From contig JAKEFB010000042.1 of NCBI GenBank assembly GCA_022616275.1, positions 62,001-126,000 of the forward strand: 64,000 bases of DNA, written 5' to 3'. Below are positions 53,241 to 61,187 of the stretch, piece by piece (within the stretch, counting starts at the first letter, position 1; each line of letters starts with the position of its first letter). The DNA is from Chloroflexota bacterium. GTDB taxonomy: Bacteria; Chloroflexota; Anaerolineae; Promineifilales; Promineifilaceae. The position numbers and the translations under genes are program-made. Under the pieces are notes generated by a model. That model had not been told where the DNA came from. It was given only the letters and a program-made list of their open reading frames with translations, and made no database searches.

Positions 53241-53395
53241 CAATTATTGTGGTGCGCCTCGCGCGTGTTGCTTCCTGCGTTGTCATTAAATAATCGTCTG
53301 GCGAGGCCGGAATTCGACAAAAAGACGGCTGAATTTGAAAATTCGGCATGGTTGAGGAATTTGACGATAGACGACGGACGACAGACGACGGCCGG

Positions 53396-54649
53396 TCAGG
53401 GCGAGAGGTCGTTGAGCCGGCGCTCTAGAAAGCGGCGCTCTGGCTCTTGTTGGGTGAGGGCAAGCGCTTGTTGGTAGGCGGCCCGGGCTTCGGCCGTTCT
53501 CCCCAATCGCCGGTAGAGTTCTGCTCGCGTTGCGTGGGCCAGGTGATAGTTGGCCAGGTCGCCACGGGCCAGGATGGCGTCAACCAACACCAGACCGGCC
53601 GCCGGGCCGTCGTGCATGGCCACGGCCACGGCGCGGTTCATCTCGACCACGGGTGAGGGGGTGGCCTGCAGTAGCAGGTCGTACAAGCCAACAATCTGGG
53701 TCCAGTTGGTGGCGGCGAAGCTGGGTGCAGCGGCATGGACGGCGGCGGTGGCGGCCTGGAGGGTATAGGGGCCAAAGCCAGCCGCCGACAACGCCTGCTG
53801 TACCAGGACTGTCCCTTCGGCGATTTGTTCGCGGTTCCAAAGAGAGCGGTCCTGGTCTTCGATCAGAACCAGGTCGCCCTCCGGCGAGGTACGCGAGGCG
53901 CGGCGCGATTCGTGCAGCAGCATGAGGGCGAGGAGACCAATAGCCTCCGGCTCCGGCAATAACTCGACCAGCAGACGCCCCAGGCGGATGGCCTCGCCGG
54001 AGAGATCGGGCCGGGTCAGCGACTCACCCGACGAGGCGGAGTAGCCCTCGTTGAAGACGAGGTAGATGACCTGGAGGACAGTGTCTAGCCGTTGGGACAG
54101 CTTTTCCCGCGACGGGATCTCGTAGGGAATGCGGGCGTCGCGGATTTTGGCCTTGGCGCGGACGATGCGCTGGGCCAGTGTGGGCGGCGTGGTGAGGAAG
54201 GCGTGGGCGATGGCCTCGGTCGTCAGCCCGCAGACCTCGCGCAGGGTCAGGGCCACGCGGGCGTCGGGCGACAGAGCAGGATGGCAGCAGGTGAAGATCA
54301 ACCGCAGCCGGTCGTCCTGGATATCCTCATCGGCCTGCCCAACAGCGTGGCCGGTATCGCGGTCGAGTTGCTCGGCAAGCACCGCCAGCGAGGCGTCGAA
54401 CCGGGCGCGCCGGCGTATGGCATCTATGGCCTTGAAGCGGCCGGTGGAAACGAGCCAGGCCCGGGGATTGGCGGGTACGCCGTCGCGCGGCCATTGCTCC
54501 ATCGCCACTCTGAAGGCATCGTGCAGCCCATCCTCGGCAAGGTCGAAATCACCAAGGAGGCGGATCAAGGTGGCAAAGATGCGGCGCGACTCGGTGCGGT
54601 AAATGGTATCCACCCGCTGGCGCACCTGTTCGGCTATGTGTTGGCTCAT
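53396..54649 (-). CDS. ECF42-type RNA polymerase sigma factor
   Basis: 417 residues from ATG 54649, which overlaps the stop of the VOC gene (ATGA). Region 2 is visible as RIFATLIRLLGDFDLAEDGLHDAFRVAMEQWP, and region 4 as ALTLREVCGLTTEAIAHAFLTTPPTLAQRIVRAK. The long C-terminal extension (~190-417) with TPR-like helices (LYDLLLQATPSPVVEMNRAVAVA, RAELYRRLGRTAEARAAYQQAL) is the ECF42 hallmark and is thought to replace an anti-sigma factor. It directs RNA polymerase to its own regulon, usually including adjacent YCII genes, both of which are present downstream. Confidence 0.94.
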   Translation of the reverse strand: MSQHIAEQVRQRVDTIYRTESRRIFATLIRLLGDFDLAEDGLHDAFRVAMEQWPRDGVPANPRAWLVSTGRFKAIDAIRRRARFDASLAVLAEQLDRDTGHAVGQADEDIQDDRLRLIFTCCHPALSPDARVALTLREVCGLTTEAIAHAFLTTPPTLAQRIVRAKAKIRDARIPYEIPSREKLSQRLDTVLQVIYLVFNEGYSASSGESLTRPDLSGEAIRLGRLLVELLPEPEAIGLLALMLLHESRRASRTSPEGDLVLIEDQDRSLWNREQIAEGTVLVQQALSAAGFGPYTLQAATAAVHAAAPSFAATNWTQIVGLYDLLLQATPSPVVEMNRAVAVAMHDGPAAGLVLVDAILARGDLANYHLAHATRAELYRRLGRTAEARAAYQQALALTQQEPERRFLERRLNDLSP

Positions 54650-55032
54650 CCGACCTGGGTGGCAATCCACCAGGTGTTGCCGGCCGGGTCTTTGACGCCG
54701 GCACGGCGGTCGGGGTCATCTTTTTGCACCGGCTCCTGAACGGAAACGCCACCGGCAGCGAGGGCACGCCGGTAGGTGGCGTCTACGTCGGGGACGTAGA
54801 CGTGAAGCCAGATGGGAAAGGCGGGATAGCCTTCGCCACCATCGGCGATCATAACGACGGTATCATCAATTTTCACTTCGGCGTGCATGATAGAGCCGTC
54901 GGGATTATCGTAACGGCGTAGCTGTTGGGCGTCGAATGCTTCGATTAAGAAGTTGATGACGCGCTGCGCGCCGTCGGCCATCATGTAGACCGAGACGCTT
55001 GAATAGCCTTGAGGTTTGTAGGGTTGGTTCAT
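54646..55032 (-). CDS. VOC-family (glyoxalase/bleomycin-resistance-like) protein
   Basis: 128 residues from ATG 55032 (AAGGAG upstream). SSVSVYMMADGAQRVINFLIEAF and the second half VYVPDVDATYRRALAAGGV, with GVKDPAGNTWWIATQ, give the paired beta-alpha-beta-beta-beta modules of PhnB-like VOC proteins. The expected metal ligands (His/Glu) are only partly present (HAEVKIDD, DPAGNTWW), so the activity is unknown. Its stop overlaps the sigma-factor start, making it the first gene of the ECF42 operon. Confidence 0.9.
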   Translation of the reverse strand: MNQPYKPQGYSSVSVYMMADGAQRVINFLIEAFDAQQLRRYDNPDGSIMHAEVKIDDTVVMIADGGEGYPAFPIWLHVYVPDVDATYRRALAAGGVSVQEPVQKDDPDRRAGVKDPAGNTWWIATQVG

Positions 55033-55138
55033 GTATGTATTCTCCTTGGTGCGGATTTTAGCGCAGGTGTTCATGGCTGGCACTTGGATTGACTCAACCT
55101 TAATAGCCCACTAAAATCTTTATCTGGCTATTTGTGGG

Positions 55139-55166
55139 GGAGTTCGCATCTGAGGATGCGAACTCC
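55139..55166. repeat. GGAGTTCGCATC hairpin repeat, copy 2
   Basis: A perfect 12-bp stem (GGAGTTCGCATC/GATGCGAACTCC) with loop TGAG lies between the divergent VOC and epimerase genes. The extended block to 55185 recurs inverted at 50855-50895. Upstream, AGCCCACTAAAATC (55107-55120) is also found at 57920. Confidence 0.7.
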
Positions 55167-55203
55167 TCCGTCCACCAGTGGTGCTTATAGTAAGGATGGG
55201 AAG

Positions 55204-56073
55204 ATGATGCGAAAGATTGTGGTGACGGGCAGTAGCGGCAAGGCCGGCCGGGCGGTGGTGCGTGAGCTGGTTGAACATGGCTACGAGGTGCTCGGCGTTG
55301 ACGTGGTTCCGCCGCGCGAGCCGATCAGCGCCCGGATCCGGGCCGACGTGACCGATCTGGGGCAGACGTTTGAAGTGCTGCGCCAGGCGGACGCGGTAGT
55401 ACACCTGGCAGCCATCCCGGCCCCCGGGCTTCAATCTGATGAACTCACCTTCCGCACCAATATGGTGAGCACTTACAACGTCTTTAGCGCGGCCACGAGC
55501 CTCGGCTTGCAGCGTATCGTCTGGGCCTCGAGCGAGACTACCCTGGGCCTGCCGTTTGAGCGGGAGCAACCGGCCTACGCGCCCATTGACGAAGCGCATC
55601 CACTGTTCCCCGAGTCGAGCTATGCCTTATCCAAAGCGTTGAGCGAACAGATGGCCCAGCAATTTAGCCGGTGGAGCGGGATACCGATCGTCGGCTTGCG
55701 CTTTTCCAATATTATGGAGCCGGACGATTACCAGCGCTTTCCCACGTTCTGGACAGACCCACGGCTGCGGAAGTGGAACTTGTGGGGTTACGTGGATGCG
55801 CGTGACGTGGCGCAAAGCTGCCGCCTGGGGCTGGAAGTGCCTGTTGAGGGGGCGGAGGTGTTTATTATTGCTGCGGCCGATACGGTTATGCCGCAACCGA
55901 ACCGGGAGTTGATGTCGGCCGTTTTCCCAATGGTTCCGCTTCGCGATGGGACGGGTGACTATGAAACGCTCCTGTCAATTGCTAAGGCGCGCCGCATGCT
56001 TGGGTATAGTCCGCGTTATTCGTGGCGCGATCATGTAGGTGACAAGGTGACGGCCGCTCGCAGAGTGGGGTGA
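55204..56073 (+). CDS. NAD-dependent epimerase/dehydratase (extended SDR)
   Basis: 290 residues from ATG 55204; ATG 55207 is equally possible, while the 24 codons upstream cover the hairpin repeat. The Rossmann motif is VVTGSSGKAGRAVVREL (TGxxGxxG). ADVTDL and VHLAAIPAPGL are the expected NAD contacts. The catalytic motif is YALSKALSE (YxxxK), with Ser in WASSET. It resembles UDP-glucose-4-epimerase-like and other nucleotide-sugar enzymes, but substrate residues are not readable. It probably works in the cytoplasm as a single-gene unit. Confidence 0.9.
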   Translation: MMRKIVVTGSSGKAGRAVVRELVEHGYEVLGVDVVPPREPISARIRADVTDLGQTFEVLRQADAVVHLAAIPAPGLQSDELTFRTNMVSTYNVFSAATSLGLQRIVWASSETTLGLPFEREQPAYAPIDEAHPLFPESSYALSKALSEQMAQQFSRWSGIPIVGLRFSNIMEPDDYQRFPTFWTDPRLRKWNLWGYVDARDVAQSCRLGLEVPVEGAEVFIIAAADTVMPQPNRELMSAVFPMVPLRDGTGDYETLLSIAKARRMLGYSPRYSWRDHVGDKVTAARRVG

Positions 56074-56129
56074 CAAGGTGACAAAGTGTCGCTTTATGGC
56101 CGGGCCGAGTATCTATTCATGATCGCCAG

Positions 56130-56645
56130 CTAACCGGCAATCTGCCATTCGCCGGCGCGTTTTTCGACGTCAATGGGGTTGTGGCGGTCCATAATGGCGG
56201 TGACCTGGCCGGCCGTACTGTCAGGTGCGCGCACGACGACCAGCGCACCGCCGCGCCGCACGGCTTCGCCGTACAATTGGGCTTCCTCTTCCGGGACACC
56301 CCAGTTAATAATGGCGCCCGCCAGGCCGCCGACGGTGGCCCCGGTTAGCGCGGCCATCAGCGGGCCGGCGGCGACAATGGGGCCAATGCCGGGAATGGTC
56401 AAGGCGCCCAACCCAAGGAGCAGGCCAGTCAGGCCGCCAATAACCCCACCGGCCAAAGCACCCTCAGCCTCGTCGCCCACGTCTGGGCCTCTCATATCCC
56501 GTTGTTCGAGATAAAAGCTGTATTGGTTATTTACATCCCCGGCAACCAGGCTGATGTCGTCGCGGGCAATCTCGTTAGCTATCAGCTCCTGGATGGCGCG
56601 GTAGGCATCTGACAAATCATCATATAAACCAGCGATCGTTTTCAT
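56130..56645 (-). CDS. General-stress (GsiB/YflT-like, DUF1269-type) protein with glycine-zipper hydrophobic centre
   Basis: 171 residues from ATG 56645 (GGAG upstream); an ATG at 56663 is weaker. An N-terminal ferredoxin-like unit (KTIAGLYDDLSDAYRAIQELIANEI) and a matching C-terminal unit (GALVVVRAPDSTAGQVTAIMD) flank a glycine-rich hydrophobic stretch (~70-125, GGVIGGLTGLLLGLGAL), with PEEEAQLYGEAVRRGG after it. Proteins of this layout are stress-induced and may associate with membranes. Function is unknown. A decayed copy of the same locus lies at 60237-60520. Confidence 0.85.
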   Translation of the reverse strand: MKTIAGLYDDLSDAYRAIQELIANEIARDDISLVAGDVNNQYSFYLEQRDMRGPDVGDEAEGALAGGVIGGLTGLLLGLGALTIPGIGPIVAAGPLMAALTGATVGGLAGAIINWGVPEEEAQLYGEAVRRGGALVVVRAPDSTAGQVTAIMDRHNPIDVEKRAGEWQIAG

Positions 56646-56790
56646 CTTCAGTCTCCTGTACATTTGATGATAAGAAATGCGGTGGTAGCTGGCTATAGGC
56701 CGGGGTTATAAAAGGGGATACATTTGGGATATGAGAAAGGGGTGAATACGCTGCTTCCGGAAGCGGCCGTCAGGAGAAAGCCAACCGGAT

Positions 56791-56822
56791 GGTAGCGGGC
56801 GGGGCTGGCCCCGCCCGCTACC
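56791..56822 (-). terminator. GC-rich hairpin terminator
   Basis: GGTAGCGGGCGGGGC pairs exactly with GCCCCGCCCGCTACC around a 2-base loop. It lies 12 bases beyond the stop of the minus-strand gene 56834-57790 and probably ends that transcript. The bases just left of it (56755-56795) repeat the end of the PPOX-like fragment near 48590. Confidence 0.75.
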
Positions 56823-56833
56823 GTGAGCCGCCT

Positions 56834-57790
56834 CTACTCCGGCGGCCAGATGTCATAAGCGGTGAAGTCAACCCAGAGCAGATCCCGCGTATTGGGAATC
56901 GCCGTCAGCAGGGCGTTCCCAATGTCCCGGGGTGGATCGGCCAGATCATCCCACCAGCTTTTGTCCGATTGGTAGCCGTACTGGAAACCGACCGGCGCCG
57001 GCGCAAAGGTCTGGCCCCAGACCGAGAATTCGTTGACCATCGAGGTCAGCGAACCATGCCCCTGGCTGTCGTCAATAAATACCAGCCCGGTGCGGTAGGT
57101 AGGCGGCATCTTTTCCGTCAGCCAGTGCTTCAGGAAGACCTGGTAACTGGGGTCATAGCTCGTCGTCTGGGCCACCCAGGCCTGCCCTTCGGCGTCGGTC
57201 ACCGGTTTGCCAAACCTGACCAGATCCCGCCGGTACCACTCCACGTCCACGCCAAAGCCGATCACGCTTGAATGGTGGCTGTACTGGAGCATCAACAGGT
57301 CAATCAACATCGGTACGTCGCAACGAGCCGGTTCCACCTGTAACCAGACCTGGATTCCGCTCTGGTCAAAGGCGTCGAAGGCCGGTTCGAATAGGTCCAC
57401 GTCGTCGAAGGTGACGTTTGGCCAGGGCGTTCCCGGTGTGGGATTGGGGAAGTGGGCCCAACACCCTCTCCGGCCCCCGCCGCCCGATACTTCGACCACA
57501 ACGGCCACCTGTTCGCCGACGGAGCCGGGGAAACGGGAGGCCATCGAATTAATGGAGTTGACCCACCAGGTGGGCGAGGGGAAGGGCGAAATGCCGTAAT
57601 TAGAGGCCCGCAACCCGGCCCGCAGCCCGGGCGGGATGGGCGGTGGAGGCGGGGGTGTGGGGGTCGGTCCGGCCGGGGTCGGGGTCTTGGGCGGCATGGC
57701 GCTGACGACAGAGCTATCGCCCTGGCCAAAGGCAAACAGCAACAATACAATCAGTGCCACACTCATTAGTGTACCAATTGCTCGTGACAT
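56834..57790 (-). CDS. Secreted TIM-barrel-like protein, possible glycosidase
   Basis: 318 residues from ATG 57790, chosen for GAGGAG just upstream and the immediate signal peptide (MSRAIGTLMSVALIVLLLFAFGQG). A Pro/Thr linker (~30-55) precedes a domain with WWVNSINSMASRFPG, VWLQVEPARCD, VIGFGVDVEWYRRD and KMPPTYRTGLVFIDDSQG, a pattern of strands ending in acidic residues that suggests a glycoside-hydrolase-type barrel. The family is not recognised and the catalytic pair is not proven; Glu in DVEWY and QVEPAR are candidates. A cryptic start at 57844 is rejected because of its poor site. Confidence 0.78.
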   Translation of the reverse strand: MSRAIGTLMSVALIVLLLFAFGQGDSSVVSAMPPKTPTPAGPTPTPPPPPPIPPGLRAGLRASNYGISPFPSPTWWVNSINSMASRFPGSVGEQVAVVVEVSGGGGRRGCWAHFPNPTPGTPWPNVTFDDVDLFEPAFDAFDQSGIQVWLQVEPARCDVPMLIDLLMLQYSHHSSVIGFGVDVEWYRRDLVRFGKPVTDAEGQAWVAQTTSYDPSYQVFLKHWLTEKMPPTYRTGLVFIDDSQGHGSLTSMVNEFSVWGQTFAPAPVGFQYGYQSDKSWWDDLADPPRDIGNALLTAIPNTRDLLWVDFTAYDIWPPE

Positions 57791-57904
57791 CTTATTTTTC
57801 TCCTCTTTTGGCTCCCGAAGCGATGCCTGGGGCGGCATCAGCAATGACTAAGGGGGTCAACGATACCACATATTTCGCTGGCTTCAAATTCGATTGACTC
57901 CGGC

Positions 57905-57950
57905 GAAAGAGCCCACTAAAATCCCGCCTGGCTACTTTCTACCCTAGCAG
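57905..57950 (+). repeat. AGCCCACTAAAATCCCG repeat
   Basis: GAGCCCACTAAAATCCCGCC, then TGGCTACTTTCTACC, resembles 55107-55135, 33252-33280, 38965-38990 and 43508-43535. Here and at 55107 it lies about 100 bases before a + strand gene, which hints at a promoter or leader element. Confidence 0.55.
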
Positions 57951-58016
57951 CGCATCTTCGCGCTTATACGGAATTGGAGTGTTCGGAGTGAAGACCATCG
58001 GACTGTTTGGTGGTAG

Positions 58017-59078
58017 ATGAGTGATTTAATTGTGGTCGGCAGCTATGCCCCGGCCGGCCAGCCGGGCATTCACCTGTTCCGTTTTGACGGCGCGGCCGGA
58101 CCGCTGGCGGCCTGCGGCGCCTATGCCGGCATCGCCAGGCCGGCGTTCCTCGCCGTCCATCCCAACCGGCGCTGGCTCTACGCCGCCAGCGAGACGAGCC
58201 AGCACGACGACGGCGTGCCTGGATCGGTCTGGGCGCTGCGCCTGGAGGGCGAACCGTTGAGCCTCCAGCCTATCAACCACCAGCCGAGCGGGGGTGACGC
58301 GCCGTGCCACCTGCAGCTCGACCCGGCCGGGAAATGGCTGCTGGCCTCCAACTACGGCGCCGGTACGGTTGCCGTCCTGCCCGTTCTGCCGGATGGCTCG
58401 TTAGGTGAGATGACCGGCCTGGTTCAACACGAGGGCGACAGTGTTCATCCCCAGCGCCAGGAGCGGCCGCACGCCCATTCGACCATATTCGCCCCTGACA
58501 ACCGCTTCGTCATCGTCGCCGACCTGGGAATGGACGAACTGCTGGTCTACGCCTTCGACTCTTCGGCCGGCAAACTCCACCCCCAGGTCCAGACCGCCAC
58601 CCGGCCGGGCGCCGGGCCGCGGCACATGGTCTTCCACCCCGGCGGCCGGCGGCTGTACGTGGCCAACGAGCTAGACAGCACCGTAACTGTCTACCACTAT
58701 GAGCCCAACGACGGCGGGCTGCGCGAGCAACAGCGTGTTGACACCCTCCCGCCCGGCGCGCCGGAGAACGCCGTAGCTGACATCCACCTCTCGCCGGCCG
58801 GCGGGCGCGTCTACGTCTCCAATCGCGGCCACGACAGTATCGCCGTCTTTGACGTCGCTCCCGATGGCCGGCTGGCCCGCATCGCGGTGGCCCCCTGCGG
58901 CGGACAGTGGCCGCGCCATTTCACCCTGGCCCCCGGCGGCCGGTTCATCCTCGTGGCCAACCAGTACAGCGATGAACTGGTGGCGCTGCCTTTATTGGCC
59001 GGCCCGGAAGCAATCGGCCCTCCGGTGGCCCGCGCCGCCGTCCGCCAGCCTTCCTGCGTCCAGTTTGTCGAACTCTAA
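58017..59078 (+). CDS. pgl: Lactonase-family beta-propeller (6-phosphogluconolactonase type)
   Basis: 353 residues, the normal length of the seven-bladed Pgl/YbhE family. Typical blades are VGSYAPAGQPGIHLFRFD, FLAVHPNRRWLYAASE, YGAGTVAVLPVLPDGSL, HAHSTIFAPDNRFVIVADLGMDELLVY and GPRHMVFHPGGRRLYVANEL. It is predicted to hydrolyse 6-phosphogluconolactone in the pentose phosphate route, although several relatives act on other lactones. No signal peptide, so cytoplasmic. It starts at ATG 58017 after GGTGG and is followed by a bidirectional hairpin shared with a convergent gene. Confidence 0.9.
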   Translation: MSDLIVVGSYAPAGQPGIHLFRFDGAAGPLAACGAYAGIARPAFLAVHPNRRWLYAASETSQHDDGVPGSVWALRLEGEPLSLQPINHQPSGGDAPCHLQLDPAGKWLLASNYGAGTVAVLPVLPDGSLGEMTGLVQHEGDSVHPQRQERPHAHSTIFAPDNRFVIVADLGMDELLVYAFDSSAGKLHPQVQTATRPGAGPRHMVFHPGGRRLYVANELDSTVTVYHYEPNDGGLREQQRVDTLPPGAPENAVADIHLSPAGGRVYVSNRGHDSIAVFDVAPDGRLARIAVAPCGGQWPRHFTLAPGGRFILVANQYSDELVALPLLAGPEAIGPPVARAAVRQPSCVQFVEL

Positions 59079-59086
59079 TTTATTCA

Positions 59087-59123
59087 GGTGACTGGCGCTT
59101 TTTCAGAGGAAGCGCCAGTCACC
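59087..59123. terminator. Bidirectional 14-bp hairpin terminator
   Basis: GGTGACTGGCGCTT (59087-59100) pairs with AAGCGCCAGTCACC (59110-59123). It lies between convergent stops at 59078 and 59127. The arm GGTGACTGG is reused in a hairpin at 60189-60214. Confidence 0.8.
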
Positions 59124-59126
59124 CTA

Positions 59127-60176
59127 TCACCTGGCCAGGACCAGGGTGCTGGCGAGTAAGACGCCGTTGGCCCAATAAAAGCCCGTGTCGCCGGCCGGGA
59201 GCAGGTCGTAAGTGGCCAGGCCGGCGTAAGGAACCCGCCCGGCGGCAACGATAACCGCGCCGTCGAGGGAGTCACCCACCTGCAATTGCCCGGCGGTCCG
59301 GCCATCGGTTGTCGGGTGGCCGGGCGAGAGCCACAACTGGCGGCCGTCAGCCAGCACAAGACGGACGACCTGGTGGGTGGCGGGCACGGCCGTTTGACTG
59401 AGGCGAACCAGGGGGCGGGCCACTCGCGCACCGGTTTTGTCCACCGTCCAGACCAACATGCCCGGCCGCAAACTTTGCACCGGAACCGGGCCGGCCGGCG
59501 TGCTGATGAGCGTACCGGCCGCCAGGCAGATAGGGCAGGTGACGAAAGTAGGCGTTCTCTCTTCAACGGTGATCACGCCCTGGGCGTCAATGACGCCGCT
59601 GACCAGCTCACCCTGACCCTCGGTCTTGGCCACCTGAATTTGGAAGCGGTAGCCTGAGCCGGCGAGTTGAAACTGGATGGCGGCCAGCTTCTTGTGTTCG
59701 CGATAAATGAGCAGTTTCTGCTCGTCGCTAAAGGTCGTCAGGCCAGCCAGGTTGTTGTGGGCCAGAATGGCGTTGAATTCTTCGGTGTTGGCCTGCAGCT
59801 CAGGGAAACGCTGGCGGGCCCGTTCTAATTCATCGCCCCATTGGATAGGATAATAGTCGGGGTCACAAAAGAAGAAATCCGGGAACTGTTCCAGAAGGCG
59901 ATACTTCAGTTCGGTAGGGCTTAATCCACCGGGTAAGGTGGGAACAGGCGTCTGTGTTGGGGGTACGTATGTCCCTGGCGTGCCCGGTTCGGGCACGATG
60001 GCCGTGCCGACGGTTGGCCTGAGGGTAATGGCCGTGGCCGTGGAAGTACTGGTGGCCGTGGCGGTGGAAAGCGGGCCGGCCGTGGGCCTGGGAACGTCCG
60101 TAGGGCTCGCTTCCGGGCTGCAGGCCGCCAACGTGATGGCCAGGCCAATCATGAGCAAGCAATAAAGGCGAGTCAT
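59127..60176 (-). CDS. Lipoprotein with C-terminal Hint (hedgehog/intein) domain
   Basis: 349 residues. Lipobox LAAC with Cys19 after a basic start. A Thr/Pro/Ala linker (~22-85) is followed by a helical domain (~88-160, LSPTELKYRLLEQFPDFFF). The C-terminal ~215-349 is a Hint domain: CLAAGTLISTPAGPVPVQ with the nucleophile-type Cys, PATHQVVRLVLADG (block-B-type His), SPGHPTTDGR, GQLQVGDSLDG and a terminal YWANGVLLAS. The intein C-terminal His-Asn is absent, as in hedgehog-like or bacterial Hint domains. It might cleave itself between TCPI and CLAAG at the cell surface. The first 20 residues resemble the lipoprotein at 14699. Confidence 0.85.
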   Translation of the reverse strand: MTRLYCLLMIGLAITLAACSPEASPTDVPRPTAGPLSTATATSTSTATAITLRPTVGTAIVPEPGTPGTYVPPTQTPVPTLPGGLSPTELKYRLLEQFPDFFFCDPDYYPIQWGDELERARQRFPELQANTEEFNAILAHNNLAGLTTFSDEQKLLIYREHKKLAAIQFQLAGSGYRFQIQVAKTEGQGELVSGVIDAQGVITVEERTPTFVTCPICLAAGTLISTPAGPVPVQSLRPGMLVWTVDKTGARVARPLVRLSQTAVPATHQVVRLVLADGRQLWLSPGHPTTDGRTAGQLQVGDSLDGAVIVAAGRVPYAGLATYDLLPAGDTGFYWANGVLLASTLVLAR

Positions 60177-60188
60177 ATCTCACTCCTT

Positions 60189-60214
60189 TAGGTGACTGGC
60201 ACACCAGTCACCTA
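60189..60214. repeat. TAGGTGACTGG hairpin
   Basis: An 11-bp stem (60189-60199/60204-60214) lies 12 bases upstream of the lipoprotein start, on the 5' side of its transcript. It shares one arm with the terminator at 59087. Confidence 0.65.
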
Positions 60215-60236
60215 AACGTAAGACGCCGGCCGGCAG

Positions 60237-60520
60237 TCAAAAGTTCCACGCCCGCCCGGCGGCGCGCCTTTCGACGCCGACCGGATTGTGCTGGTCCAGG
60301 ATGGGGACGACCTGCCCGGCCCTGTTTTCAGAGGCGCAGCCCGGCCAGGCCGCCGGGGATTTCAACTTGCCGGGTATCCTTTTGCCGGGCAATCCTGATT
60401 GCCGGGCACCCTTCGGCGGACATACCGGCGCCGGACAAGTAGATGATAAGAAATGCGGTTGTGCCTGGCTATAGGCCGGGGTATAAAGGGGGCTATAAAG
60501 GGGGATACATTTGACGTCAC
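60237..60520 (-). pseudogene. Decayed copy of the stress-protein locus at 56130-56720
   Basis: On the minus strand a short frame reads GQVVPILDQHNPVGVERRAA, aligned with GQVTAIMDRHNPIDVEKRAG of the intact gene. From 60438 the text ATGATAAGAAATGCGGTTGT and GGCTATAGGCCGGGGTATAA repeats the leader at 56670-56715. The middle of the gene is deleted, leaving the 3' end and the upstream region. It explains most of the 360-base gap 60177-60536. Confidence 0.8.
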
Positions 60521-60536
60521 ACAGTGCTCATAGTTC

Positions 60537-61052
60537 TCATTTGGTCGTTAAGAACGCCACCAGGTCGGCAAGCTGCTGCTGGCTAAGCCGCTGCTTGAAA
60601 TCGGCCGGCATGATGCCGCCCTGGAAACCTTCGACGCCATAAGCGTCCGGGTAGACGATGGATTCGTAGATGTACATCTCGGCCGAGTAGTCGAGCTTGC
60701 GCGTCGCGGCGCGTGCGGCGACGCCGGACAGCGAAGGGCCAACAATCCGCGTGTCCGGGTCGAGCGAGTGGCAGGCGCTGCAGGCCCCTATGCCTGTAAA
60801 CACCTGCTCCCCGCTGCTGACGTTGCCGGCCGGCAGTGACGCCAGCTCGGCGCGGATCGCGTCCGGTCCTTGGGCAGCACCTGTGGCGCCTGGCGCACCT
60901 GTGGTGCGCAGCGCCCCTGTCTTATAGGTCCAGTAGACCGCGTTGGCGGCGCAGGCCAGCAGCACGCACAGGGCCAGTACGGCACAGCCACCCAACACCA
61001 GGGGAAGCCGGCTGCGCCGAGGAGATACAGGGGTAGAAGATGGAATGGTCAT
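60537..61052 (-). CDS. Membrane-anchored monoheme cytochrome c
   Basis: 171 residues. A basic start and one hydrophobic helix (~16-42, LVLGGCAVLALCVLLACAANAVYW) anchor the protein, with the heme domain outside. The heme site is ACSACH (Cys91, Cys94, His95) and the likely sixth ligand is Met148 in GGIMPADF, typical of class I cytochromes. It carries one electron in a respiratory chain. The neighbouring heme A synthase suggests an aa3-type oxidase as acceptor, though no oxidase gene is in the window. The gene stands alone on the minus strand. Confidence 0.92.
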   Translation of the reverse strand: MTIPSSTPVSPRRSRLPLVLGGCAVLALCVLLACAANAVYWTYKTGALRTTGAPGATGAAQGPDAIRAELASLPAGNVSSGEQVFTGIGACSACHSLDPDTRIVGPSLSGVAARAATRKLDYSAEMYIYESIVYPDAYGVEGFQGGIMPADFKQRLSQQQLADLVAFLTTK

Positions 61053-61187
61053 GGCTTGTATAGTGAAACCTCCGAATTTTGTCCCTCTCTACGCAGCTAC
61101 ACTGCCCAGGGTTGCGGGGTTTAGTACGAGACGCCGGACCTGTACGAAGACCCGCCTACTGTCGCGCTCCTTCACCTTTTAGGGGAT

